A DNA stretch of 64,000 bases from an uncultured Oscillospiraceae bacterium. Lineage in GTDB: Bacteria; Bacillota; Clostridia; Oscillospirales; Ruminococcaceae. Both the position numbers and the translations under genes were made by a program. The notes below the pieces were generated by a model. That model was not told the DNA's origin. It saw nothing but the letters and a program-made list of their open reading frames with translations, and ran no database searches. Positions 44,431-53,014 of this stretch are shown here, piece after piece (the first letter of the stretch is position 1; each line of letters begins with the position of its first letter). The stretch is from assembly GCA_949745795.1 (NCBI GenBank), contig CATKAZ010000114.1:1-64000 (forward strand). The letters run 5' to 3'.

Positions 44431-44709
44431 TTATTCAACAACCTTAGGAACAACAAAGCAATTTTTGCTGTTAACTGCATTTTGCAGTATTTTTTCCGTT
44501 GGCATACTGGCTTCCGATGCGTCCTCGCGCAGATTGTTAAGATACACATTTTTATTATCCGCAAACGCATTATATTCAACGTCAATTTCCTTGATTGTAT
44601 CCATAATTTCAATGATACTGGTCATTTCTTCGGCTGTTTTTTTAAGTTCCTCATCAGTAAATGAAAGCTTTCCGAGTCTGGAAAGATACGACACCATTTC
44701 AAGATCCAA
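44431..44709 (-). CDS. gatC: Amidotransferase subunit GatC
   Basis: A 92-residue belt subunit that stabilises the GatA-GatB interface. 'SYLSRLGKLSFTDEELKKTAEEM' is the family's N-terminal helix pair and 'LREDASEASMPTEKILQNA' its conserved C-terminal stretch. The start is read as TTG at 44709, with GAGGGA 6 bp upstream; the next ATG (44697) has poor spacing. Confidence 0.92.
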   Translation of the reverse strand: MDLEMVSYLSRLGKLSFTDEELKKTAEEMTSIIEIMDTIKEIDVEYNAFADNKNVYLNNLREDASEASMPTEKILQNAVNSKNCFVVPKVVE

Positions 44710-44756
44710 ATCAAATCCCTCGTTTCTGCATTATTTCAATAAAATAAACTTATTAA

Positions 44757-44785
44757 ATTATACTACATTTTAGCAATCATTGCAA
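44757..44785 (-). promoter_or_regulatory. gatC-gatA-gatB/aspS promoter
   Basis: TTGCAA (44780-44785) - 17 bp - TATAAT (44757-44762) on the minus strand. Confidence 0.75.
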
Positions 44786-44866
44786 GATTTTTTTTATTAT
44801 TACTTGTAAAATTAATAATTTTATATCGTCTGATTTCTATAATATTGCATTTTTTCAAAAAGCTTG

Positions 44867-44895
44867 TTGATTTTTTACGGAAAATAATATATACT
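44867..44895 (+). promoter_or_regulatory. dapF-dapL promoter
   Basis: TTGATT (44867-44872) - 17 bp - TATACT (44890-44895). Confidence 0.7.
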
Positions 44896-44929
44896 TATAT
44901 TGTTAATTTAAATCAAAGGGGCGATAAAA

Positions 44930-45778
44930 ATGAAATTTACAAAAATGCACGGTATCGGCAACGATTACATATATGTAAACTGCTTTGAAGAAAAAATCGA
45001 CAGTCCCGAAAGGGTTGCCGTATACGTAAGCGACCGCCGTAAGGGTATAGGCTCTGACGGACTTGTAATGATAATGCCGTCCGACAAGGCTGATTTCAGA
45101 ATGAGAATTTTCAATGCAGACGGTTCTGAAGCAATGATGTGCGGAAACGCTACACGCTGTATCGGAAAATACGTTTACGATAAAGGTTTGACGGATAAAA
45201 CCGAAATAACACTTGAAACCAATTCAGGTATAAAATACCTCACACTGTTTCCGGAAAACGGCAAAGTGGAATTTGTAGAAGTAGATATGGGCAAAGCCAT
45301 CCTAATTCCAAAGGAAATACCCGTAATTTCAGAAAAAGAAAGATTTATTTCCGAACCTGTAGAGGTTGACGGAAAAGAATATAAAATCACATGCGTATCA
45401 ATGGGTAATCCTCACGCTATAGTTTATATGAACGATATTAAAAGTCTTGAACTTGAAAAAATCGGTCCTTCCTTTGAAAATCACAAGCTCTTTCCAGACA
45501 GAATCAATACCGAATTCATAGAAGTTATAGATTCTAGAACTCTTAATATGAGAGTTTGGGAAAGAGGAAGCGGTGAAACATTTGCCTGCGGAACCGGGGC
45601 ATGCGCATCGGTGGTAGCGTCAGTACTAAACGGATACTGCAAGCATGACGAAGAAGTCACCGTTCATCTCAGAGGAGGCGACCTTAAAATAACATGGAAC
45701 TCTGACGGTACCGTTATTATGAAAGGACCTGCCGCACTAATCTGTGACGGTGACATTGATGTAAGTCATATAAAATAA
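44930..45778 (+). CDS. dapF: Diaminopimelate epimerase
   Basis: Interconverts LL- and meso-diaminopimelate for lysine and peptidoglycan. The two catalytic cysteines are C71 (MMCGNATRC) and C220 (FACGTGACAS). 282 residues is normal. It is 19 bp upstream of dapL, whose product is its substrate. Confidence 0.97.
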   Translation: MKFTKMHGIGNDYIYVNCFEEKIDSPERVAVYVSDRRKGIGSDGLVMIMPSDKADFRMRIFNADGSEAMMCGNATRCIGKYVYDKGLTDKTEITLETNSGIKYLTLFPENGKVEFVEVDMGKAILIPKEIPVISEKERFISEPVEVDGKEYKITCVSMGNPHAIVYMNDIKSLELEKIGPSFENHKLFPDRINTEFIEVIDSRTLNMRVWERGSGETFACGTGACASVVASVLNGYCKHDEEVTVHLRGGDLKITWNSDGTVIMKGPAALICDGDIDVSHIK

Positions 45779-45797
45779 ATTTTTAAGGAGTATTATA

Positions 45798-46985
45798 ATG
45801 ACAAAAGTAAACAAGAATTTTGAAAACCTTGTTCCAAATTATCTTTTTGCAGATATAGCCAAAAAGACAAACGAATTTATAAAAGCAAATCCCGATAAAA
45901 AGCTTATCAGACTGGGTATAGGCGACGTTACTCTTCCTCTTGCGCCTGTAGTTGTGGAAGCAATGAAAAAGGGCTGTGAAGAACTGGGCGTAAAGGAAAC
46001 CTTTAAAGGTTATCCTGATTACGAAGGATATGAATTTTTAAGAACCGCCATATCAGATTACTATAAAAGCTTCGGCGTTAACGTATCAGCCGATGAAATT
46101 CTCGTAAACGACGGAGCTAAAAGCGATGCGGGCAATATCGGCGACATTTTCTCTGAAGACAATGTAATTTTGGTAACAGACCCGGTATATCCGGTATATG
46201 TGGATTCAAACATTATGGCCGGCAGAAAAATTCTCTATGCTGACGGTACGGAAGAAAATAATTTCTGCGCAATGCCCAATCCTGACGTAAAAGCCGATAT
46301 AATTTATCTCTGCTCCCCTAACAACCCTACAGGAGCATGCTTAAACAAAGAACAGCTTAAAGCTTGGGTTGATTATGCAAATGAAAATAATGCTCTTATT
46401 ATATATGACGCTGCATATGAAGCATTCATTTCCGAAGATGATATTCCGAGAAGTATTATGGAAATCGAAGGTGCCAGAACATGCGCAATTGAAATGTGCT
46501 CACTTTCAAAGACAGCCGGATTTACCGGTACAAGATGCGGTTATACCGTAATTCCTAAAGAACTTGAGCTTGACGGTACTAATATCTACAAGCTCTGGTA
46601 CAGAAGACTTTCCACAAAATTCAACGGTGTATCATATCCTGTACAATGTGCGGCAGCGGCAGTATTTTCTGAGGAAGGACAGAAGCAAACCCGAGAAAAT
46701 ATCGCATATTACAAGGAAAATGCAAAAATCATCGCAGAAACAATGGACGAATTGGGCATTAAGTACACAGGCGGCATAAACTCTCCTTATATTTGGCTGA
46801 AGTGTCCGAATAATATGGGCAGCTGGGAATTCTTCGACTATCTTCTTAACAATATTTATGTAGTAGGAACTCCGGGAGAGGGATTCGGTAAAAACGGTGC
46901 AGGCTGGTTCAGACTAACTTCATTCGGAGACAGAGAAAACACTATTGAAGCAATGAACAGACTTAAAGGTCTTATGAAAAAATAA
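45798..46985 (+). CDS. dapL: LL-diaminopimelate aminotransferase
   Basis: Class I aminotransferase that makes LL-diaminopimelate directly from tetrahydrodipicolinate, bypassing the acylated intermediates. The N-terminal 'LIRLGIGDVTLPLAPVV' and 'KGYPDYEGYEFLRTAI' segments mark this family; the PLP lysine is K238 in CSLSKTAGFTG. 395 residues is normal. AAGGAG precedes the start. Confidence 0.96.
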   Translation: MTKVNKNFENLVPNYLFADIAKKTNEFIKANPDKKLIRLGIGDVTLPLAPVVVEAMKKGCEELGVKETFKGYPDYEGYEFLRTAISDYYKSFGVNVSADEILVNDGAKSDAGNIGDIFSEDNVILVTDPVYPVYVDSNIMAGRKILYADGTEENNFCAMPNPDVKADIIYLCSPNNPTGACLNKEQLKAWVDYANENNALIIYDAAYEAFISEDDIPRSIMEIEGARTCAIEMCSLSKTAGFTGTRCGYTVIPKELELDGTNIYKLWYRRLSTKFNGVSYPVQCAAAAVFSEEGQKQTRENIAYYKENAKIIAETMDELGIKYTGGINSPYIWLKCPNNMGSWEFFDYLLNNIYVVGTPGEGFGKNGAGWFRLTSFGDRENTIEAMNRLKGLMKK

Positions 46986-47154
46986 TAATAAAAAGCATAC
47001 GCGGCATTGCATAAGAAATTCTGCTCTGCCGCAGTTCCTTTTACTGTGGATTTTTTTAAATTAATTTTCATTTTAATGAATATAAAAAATTCTTTTTCTA
47101 ACAATAATTAAGACAGATTCTTAGTAATCTGAACAAATTAGGAGGAAAAATAAA

Positions 47155-47346
47155 ATGAAAAATTCAAGACCGGATACTCCTGTTCAGCCTTCATATGAAG
47201 ACATTATGTTCAATGAAGCCGGCTCGGCAAATGAATGTACCGGACTTATTCCGTCCGCTGTTATAACAGAATCGGAATATGATTCATATGAAAGCTTATA
47301 CGATTTTAATATTCCTAAAAGTGTAAAGGAAGAAATTCAAAAATAA
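47155..47346 (+). CDS. Small acidic protein of unknown function
   Basis: A 63-residue protein with 'RPDTPVQPSYEDIMFNEAG' near the start and 'ECTGLIPSA' in the middle, acidic, with one Cys and no membrane helix. AGGAGG 8 bp before the ATG and a terminator right after the stop support it as a real gene. No family recognised. Confidence 0.7.
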   Translation: MKNSRPDTPVQPSYEDIMFNEAGSANECTGLIPSAVITESEYDSYESLYDFNIPKSVKEEIQK

Positions 47347-47360
47347 TCGGATATTGTATT

Positions 47361-47390
47361 AAAGGACGCATTAAAGCGTCCTTATTTTTT
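47361..47390 (+). terminator. Terminator of the small acidic protein gene
   Basis: Eight-bp perfect stem (47362-47369 with 47376-47383), loop ATTAAA, then a T-rich run. Confidence 0.85.
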
Positions 47391-47519
47391 ATAGCTTTAA
47401 ATTACATTTATAAATATTGTGATCACTTAATATATTACAATTTTAATTTTTATTATATAGAATTTATTAACATATTATTAATAATAAGAAAATAAAATAT
47501 TAAACTTTAAATAAATATA

Positions 47520-47570
47520 TTGCAAAAAATTCCAAAAAATGTATAATAGTAATATAATCATGATTATATT
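47520..47570 (+). promoter_or_regulatory. Promoter with a 20-bp operator dyad for the lectin gene
   Basis: TTGCAA (47520-47525) - 16 bp - TATAAT (47542-47547). Immediately downstream, 47551-47570 is a perfect 20-bp palindrome (AATATAATCATGATTATATT) that covers the expected start site, a good repressor position. Confidence 0.65.
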
Positions 47571-47599
47571 ATATTTATATGAAAAGAGGTTAAAAAATC

Positions 47600-48520
47600 A
47601 TGAAAAAGATTTTTAAAAAAGTGTTTTCTTGTTTATTAATATGCATATTATGCTGCTGTCCGCTGACAAATGTCTATGCAAATGAAATTAATATTAATGC
47701 AAAAATAGTATCGGAAAATGCACTTTCGATATCTGCCAATAATACTTATTATATTAGAAATTACAGCAGTAATTTATATCTGGACGTTGCAGCTCCGGGT
47801 TATAAGGAGTTAATACAGCATGCCTTTATGGGCGGCAATAATCAACGCTTTGTTTACCAAAATAATACATTAAAGTCCGTTCACACAAACAGCTATGTTA
47901 CAACAGGTGCAAATTACGCAACTGATTTTCCAAGAGCTGTAGTCGGTTCATCACTAAAAATTTCATTATCAGTAAATCCAGATGGAACTTACTGCATTTT
48001 AAAACAGGACGGTAATACATGGAGAGCTCTTGACGTATATAAATCCACATCTGTTGTAGGCTGGGCTGAATATACCGGTGTGAGCAGTCAAAAATGGGTA
48101 CTGGAAGACGGAAATCAAGCTGAAATCGCAAGAGGTACATATTATATAATAAATGCGAACAGCGGAAAATATCTTCAGTTAAATGAAACTACAGGCGGTC
48201 TGGTACAAAACACTTTAAACAGCGGTAATAATCAGAAGTGGGAAATCGTTAAAACTTCAAGCGGAAATTATCAGATCAAAACAAAATCCACAAAGTATCC
48301 CGGCTATATCAATATCGGTACTGATAATTACGGTGTGGTCAAAAGTTCAAGTATGAACATAGATATTTATGAAAACGATAACGGTACATATAAACTTCAT
48401 ATGCCGAATTTAGCATATTGCCTGGTTGTTCAAAATGGTTCTACGGTAAATCTGGCAAAAATCATTTGGTACCCTTATAATAATACATATAATGAACAGT
48501 GGATGTTCGTAAAGGCATAA
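47600..48520 (+). CDS. Secreted protein with two ricin-type (beta-trefoil) lectin domains
   Basis: A 306-residue exported protein. The signal peptide is residues 1-27 (VYA cleavage). Two RICIN-like domains follow (about 45-170 and 175-306), each with repeated 'YYI.N..SG.YL' starts and QxW-type motifs: NNQRFV, SSQKWVLE, NNQKWEIV and NEQWMFVK. There is no catalytic domain, so it is likely a carbohydrate-binding protein acting outside the cell. AAAGAGG precedes the ATG. Confidence 0.88.
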   Translation: MKKIFKKVFSCLLICILCCCPLTNVYANEININAKIVSENALSISANNTYYIRNYSSNLYLDVAAPGYKELIQHAFMGGNNQRFVYQNNTLKSVHTNSYVTTGANYATDFPRAVVGSSLKISLSVNPDGTYCILKQDGNTWRALDVYKSTSVVGWAEYTGVSSQKWVLEDGNQAEIARGTYYIINANSGKYLQLNETTGGLVQNTLNSGNNQKWEIVKTSSGNYQIKTKSTKYPGYINIGTDNYGVVKSSSMNIDIYENDNGTYKLHMPNLAYCLVVQNGSTVNLAKIIWYPYNNTYNEQWMFVKA

Positions 48521-48526
48521 TAATTA

Positions 48527-48560
48527 AAATCTTCCTATAAATCATAGGAGGATTTTTTTT
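48527..48560 (+). terminator. Lectin gene terminator
   Basis: Twelve-bp stem with one wobble (48527-48538 with 48544-48555) followed by a long T-run. Confidence 0.85.
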
Positions 48561-48580
48561 GCCTCAAATTCTACATATAA

Positions 48581-48609
48581 TTGACTAAATAAGAAAAATA
48601 AGTTATAAT
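48581..48609 (+). promoter_or_regulatory. Subtilase gene promoter
   Basis: TTGACT (48581-48586) - 17 bp - TATAAT (48604-48609). Confidence 0.75.
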
Positions 48610-48663
48610 ATAAATATAATCAAATAAATATTTTATCAATTATAAGAAAGGAAAACATCCAAT

Positions 48664-51600
48664 ATGAAAAAAATATTTTCCCTGCTGACATCTGCAATGA
48701 TGATAATATCAATGCTTGTCACATCAAATTCACATGTCATTGCATCTATCTATGAGGAGGATTACAATGATATTTTATTTAATTGTATAATCAAGCTCCC
48801 CGGCGATCCTTTGGCAAAATATCCTATGGCACAGTCTATCGGTGTAGATAAGTTTATTTTTACAGATGAAGGACAGGCTGTATATGAAACACTCATAGAA
48901 GAACATAAGCTTGCAAAAAAACATCTTGCAAAACTGCTTGGAAAAAACTCACTGGTTTCAAAATATGAATACACAGCAGCATACAATGGATTTTCGGCCG
49001 AGCTTTCACATAATGAATATAAAAAGATTAAAAAAAATATCGGTTCGACGGTCATTTCAGATATTTATGAAGTTTCCATGATAGGAAGCGAATCAGAACA
49101 AAACACACGAAACGCTCAAGAAACTGCTGAAGCTGAAAGTAATGATTCTTTCTATTCCTACTCTGAACTGACAAATAAAGTACTTGAAACTGTGGGAGCG
49201 TCCGCAGTCGATTATAAAGGTGATGGAGTGGTAATTGCAATAATTGATAATTCCTTTGACCGATATCATGAATTTCTGTCGCTTCCTGACGGTGCCGCAG
49301 AAAAACTAACCAAAAAAGACATTATAAATATTTCTCCTTATCTATCGGCTACACAGAAAAACGGAGCTGATTATTACGTAAATAATAAAATACCGTATGC
49401 ATTCAATTACGGTTCACAAACACCCGATACTTTGCAGGATTATCACGAACATGGCACTCATGTTGCAGGCATTGCAGCGGGTAACGGAGAAGCCGAAACG
49501 AATCCGCAGTTTGATCCGAAGGGCGTTGCTCCTAATGCACAGCTTGTTTTAATGTCTGATATCACTCTTAACAGTGTAAATCTTATGGCAGCTTTCGATG
49601 ATTGTCTTTATCTTGGTGCAGATATTATAAATACAAGCTTTGGGGTAAGCGGTTCGTCAGCCATCGAAGAAAGATTATATATACCTGACTGCGAATCTAT
49701 TAATAATATAATCAATAACGGGATAATGCTATGCGCCTCTGCCGGAAACGAAGGAAAGCTTGAAGTTATTGAAAATAATTACCTTGATTACAGTACAGGA
49801 GGATATCTGAATAACATAAGCGGTGTAATGTCTGTCGGTTCAGCTGAAAATTATTTTAAAGAAACTTCAGCTGTGACTGTTAATGAAAATCAGTATGAAA
49901 TTATCAATTCAGAATACAGCATATCAACAGCTTTTAATGGAAAAACACTGCAATATGTACCGATTAAAGGATACGGAGAAACCAACGATTATAAAGGGAT
50001 TAATGTCAGAGGTAAAATAGCACTTGTTTCCAGGGGAAAAATTTCTTTTTCCGATAAAGCTTATAATGCTGCGGAACACGGAGCAGTCGGTCTTATAGTA
50101 TACGATAATGACGAAAACGGCGAACTATCCGGTATGGAATGCGAAGGAATTCCAAGCGGCTTTATATCATACAATTCCGGAATGCAGATGATTGAAGAAA
50201 AAAATAAAACAATAAGCTTCAGTGAAGAGTTATATTTGGTTCTTAAATATGATAAAGAAGTAATGAGCAGCTTTTCTTCATGGGACTTTACAGAATCCTT
50301 GCTTTTAAAGCCCGATATTACAGGCTTTGGGGGCAATATTATATCTTCCGTTCCCGATGTAAATCAAAAGGTACATAACCTATATGCACCAATGAGCGGA
50401 ACTTCAATGTCATCACCTCAGGTTGCCGGATTAAATGTTATTCTTAAACAATATTTAAAGGAAAACGCCGATAAATACGGTATTGCCGGCAATTCAGAAT
50501 ATAGAGAACTTATGGCAAAGCTTCTTATGTCAACAGCAAAACCTATAAGCACCAATGACGGTTTGGAGGTTGCGTCTCCAAGAGTACAGGGAAACGGACT
50601 TGCCAATGTTGCCGATGCAATAAATACGCCATGCTACCTTTCTTCAAACAGTGCAGTTGATAATTACCGTCCTAAGATTTCATTAGGTGAAAATCCTTCA
50701 GGGGAATATATACTGCAATTTAATATACATAATGTAAGCGATTCGGCTCAAACATATCAGCTTAGCGCCGATATTTTCAGTGATACCCTTAATGCCGACT
50801 CAACATTAAGCTGGAATACTCAAAGACTTTTAAACGATACTGATTATATACTTACATTTGAAGATTCCGACACAGGACATACGATAGATGAAATAACCGT
50901 TGAACCTACAAGTATCAAACCAATAACAGCAAAAATTACACTTTCACAGGAAGCTTACAATAAAATTTTCCAAACCTTTAAAAACGGTACGTTTATTGAC
51001 GGTTTTATAAATCTAAGAAGTGAAACATCACCTGCGCTTACACTGTCATTTATGGCATTCTGCGGAAATTGGAATGAAAATAATCAGTCTGATTTGATAG
51101 AACAGTTTATCTATAAGGACAGTACTAATGAATACGGTTCTTATTTGTCAGACGGTTTAAATATTGCAGGCATAAATCTTATTGAAACTTATGATTATAT
51201 TCTAAATAATTTTGGGCCTGAGGCTTCCATACCTGATGATCTTAATTTAACAATCTCACAGCCGTACTTCTCGCCGAATATTGATAACGATCCTAATGAT
51301 AAAGCATTTAATAATTTGTTCCTGGAAGCCTACTTTAAACGCAGATGCTATGATGTCAAGGTTACAATTTATAATTCTGCCGATCAGGAAATTTACAGTG
51401 AAATTGTTGGTGCCGGAAATATAAAAACAAATCCTTATACAAATGAGAGAGCATCTGATTCATTTGAAATCGGATGGGATTTTCGTGATATTGACGGAAA
51501 AATTCACAACAACGAAAGCTATACTATACAAGTATGCGCCAAAGCACCTCTTTCAGAAAGCTACAGCAGTCAAGTTATAACTCAAAGCTTTACCGTTGAT

Positions 51601-52266
51601 ACGGAAAAACCAATTATAAATAAATGTACAAAACTGACTCTCGGCGATACTGAATACCTTATGATAGAAGCAAAAGATAACGGCACATTACAGGGAGCTG
51701 TAAGCTATGATGCTTATGACGAACTTTTTCCCGAAGATTTTTCACCGGCAAAGGCTTCAAATAAAAACAGCATGCTTGTAAGACTTCCCGAAAATGCATC
51801 TGAAAGCTATGTGGAAATTTATGACATGGCGGGAAATTACGAAACAATTTATGTAAATGAAGTTACTGATAATTTATACCTGAATATCAATGATAGACTT
51901 GAATTTGCATCAGATGAAACTACTTTTAAAAATAAAATAAATTTTGTTGATGACAATGGAATTGAAAAAAATATTTCGTATAATTTTTCCTCAACACCGT
52001 CAGAAGTTTACGAAAACCAAGAGGAAGAAGTCATTCTTATTATAAACGGAATCGAAACTGTTTATATTCCTGTTCAGGTTGGTCTTCGTGGAGATGCAAA
52101 TAATGATAAAAAACTTACCGCCAACGATGCTGCATACATTGCAAAAATGCTTGCACATCAGAAAAAAGACGAGCTGCCGGCATGGTCAGATTATAGCAAT
52201 GACGGTAAAATTACTGCCAATGACGCTGCGGCTATAGCACATTATCTTGCAAATAAGTATATTTGA
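48664..52266 (+). CDS. Secreted S8 subtilase with PA domain and C-terminal dockerin
   Basis: A 1200-residue exported protease. Signal peptide about 1-28; an I9-like propeptide about 35-140; S8 peptidase with D195 (IAIIDNSFD), H263 (HEHGTHVAG) and S581 (GTSMSSPQVAG). A PA insert lies at about 440-515. After residue 650 come C5a-peptidase-like beta-sandwich (Fn3) domains. Residues 1142-1200 are a type I dockerin with two calcium loops, DANNDKKLTAND and DYSNDGKITAND. The dockerin implies docking on a cohesin-bearing scaffold at the cell surface; no cohesin is in the window. AAAGGA precedes the ATG. Confidence 0.95.
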   Translation: MKKIFSLLTSAMMIISMLVTSNSHVIASIYEEDYNDILFNCIIKLPGDPLAKYPMAQSIGVDKFIFTDEGQAVYETLIEEHKLAKKHLAKLLGKNSLVSKYEYTAAYNGFSAELSHNEYKKIKKNIGSTVISDIYEVSMIGSESEQNTRNAQETAEAESNDSFYSYSELTNKVLETVGASAVDYKGDGVVIAIIDNSFDRYHEFLSLPDGAAEKLTKKDIINISPYLSATQKNGADYYVNNKIPYAFNYGSQTPDTLQDYHEHGTHVAGIAAGNGEAETNPQFDPKGVAPNAQLVLMSDITLNSVNLMAAFDDCLYLGADIINTSFGVSGSSAIEERLYIPDCESINNIINNGIMLCASAGNEGKLEVIENNYLDYSTGGYLNNISGVMSVGSAENYFKETSAVTVNENQYEIINSEYSISTAFNGKTLQYVPIKGYGETNDYKGINVRGKIALVSRGKISFSDKAYNAAEHGAVGLIVYDNDENGELSGMECEGIPSGFISYNSGMQMIEEKNKTISFSEELYLVLKYDKEVMSSFSSWDFTESLLLKPDITGFGGNIISSVPDVNQKVHNLYAPMSGTSMSSPQVAGLNVILKQYLKENADKYGIAGNSEYRELMAKLLMSTAKPISTNDGLEVASPRVQGNGLANVADAINTPCYLSSNSAVDNYRPKISLGENPSGEYILQFNIHNVSDSAQTYQLSADIFSDTLNADSTLSWNTQRLLNDTDYILTFEDSDTGHTIDEITVEPTSIKPITAKITLSQEAYNKIFQTFKNGTFIDGFINLRSETSPALTLSFMAFCGNWNENNQSDLIEQFIYKDSTNEYGSYLSDGLNIAGINLIETYDYILNNFGPEASIPDDLNLTISQPYFSPNIDNDPNDKAFNNLFLEAYFKRRCYDVKVTIYNSADQEIYSEIVGAGNIKTNPYTNERASDSFEIGWDFRDIDGKIHNNESYTIQVCAKAPLSESYSSQVITQSFTVDTEKPIINKCTKLTLGDTEYLMIEAKDNGTLQGAVSYDAYDELFPEDFSPAKASNKNSMLVRLPENASESYVEIYDMAGNYETIYVNEVTDNLYLNINDRLEFASDETTFKNKINFVDDNGIEKNISYNFSSTPSEVYENQEEEVILIINGIETVYIPVQVGLRGDANNDKKLTANDAAYIAKMLAHQKKDELPAWSDYSNDGKITANDAAAIAHYLANKYI

Positions 52267-52273
52267 ATGATTT

Positions 52274-52302
52274 AAGGAGTTCGATTTTGAACTCCTTATT
52301 TG
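52274..52302 (+). terminator. Subtilase gene terminator
   Basis: Nine-bp perfect stem (52274-52282 with 52289-52297), 6-nt loop, T-rich tail. Confidence 0.85.
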
Positions 52303-52591
52303 TTTCCATTTAATTCTAAGTAATTTATAGTTTAATCTAAAATAAAAAGTAAAATATATTGATATAAAGAATCTAATTGTGAGCCGAAATTCTTTACTAA
52401 AATCATAAACATTTTTTAATATTAATAAGATCCTATATATAATTTTGTCATAATATAATAACGTATAGACTTGCATTATCTCTTGACAAAACCACAATTT
52501 TACTATATACTAAAATTTACAGCAAAAAATAATAAAATATTTTGTTTAAAACCCTTAATTAAAGAAAAAACGATATCAGGAGTATTAAATA
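52303..52591 (+). promoter_or_regulatory. AT-rich leader with tagD promoter
   Basis: Promoter TTGACA (52483-52488) - 17 bp - TATACT (52506-52511). The rest of the 290 bp is AT-rich and I see no ORF or structured element in it. An AGGAG ribosome site precedes tagD. Confidence 0.7.
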
Positions 52592-52978
52592 ATGAAAAAA
52601 ATTATTACTTACGGTACCTATGACCTGCTTCATTACGGTCATATCAATCTGCTTCAACGAGCTAAGGCGTTGGGAGATTATCTTATAGTAGCTTTATCCA
52701 CAGACGAATTTAATTGGGATTCCAAACAAAAAAAATGCTATTTTACCTATGAACAGAGAAAACGTCTGCTAGAATCTGTCAGATATGTAGATCTTGTAAT
52801 TCCCGAAGAAAACTGGGAACAGAAAATCAACGATGTAAAGGAATTTAAGATAGATACATTTGTAATGGGAGATGACTGGGCAGGCAAATTCGATTTTCTT
52901 AAAGAATATTGTGACGTTGTATATCTTCCCAGAACACCGGAAATTTCTACTACTCAAATTAAAAACGATTTGAAATAA
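52592..52978 (+). CDS. tagD: Glycerol-3-phosphate cytidylyltransferase
   Basis: Makes CDP-glycerol for teichoic-acid-type polymers. It has the nucleotidyltransferase HxGH (HYGH, 14-17), 'GTYDLLHYGHINLL', and RTPEISTTQI near the C-terminus. 128 residues is normal. It is 36 bp upstream of a CDP-glycerol polymer transferase, which uses its product. Confidence 0.96.
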   Translation: MKKIITYGTYDLLHYGHINLLQRAKALGDYLIVALSTDEFNWDSKQKKCYFTYEQRKRLLESVRYVDLVIPEENWEQKINDVKEFKIDTFVMGDDWAGKFDFLKEYCDVVYLPRTPEISTTQIKNDLK

Positions 52979-53014
52979 TTCTTTTTTTATTTTTATTATA
53001 ATGGAGGATGCCTG

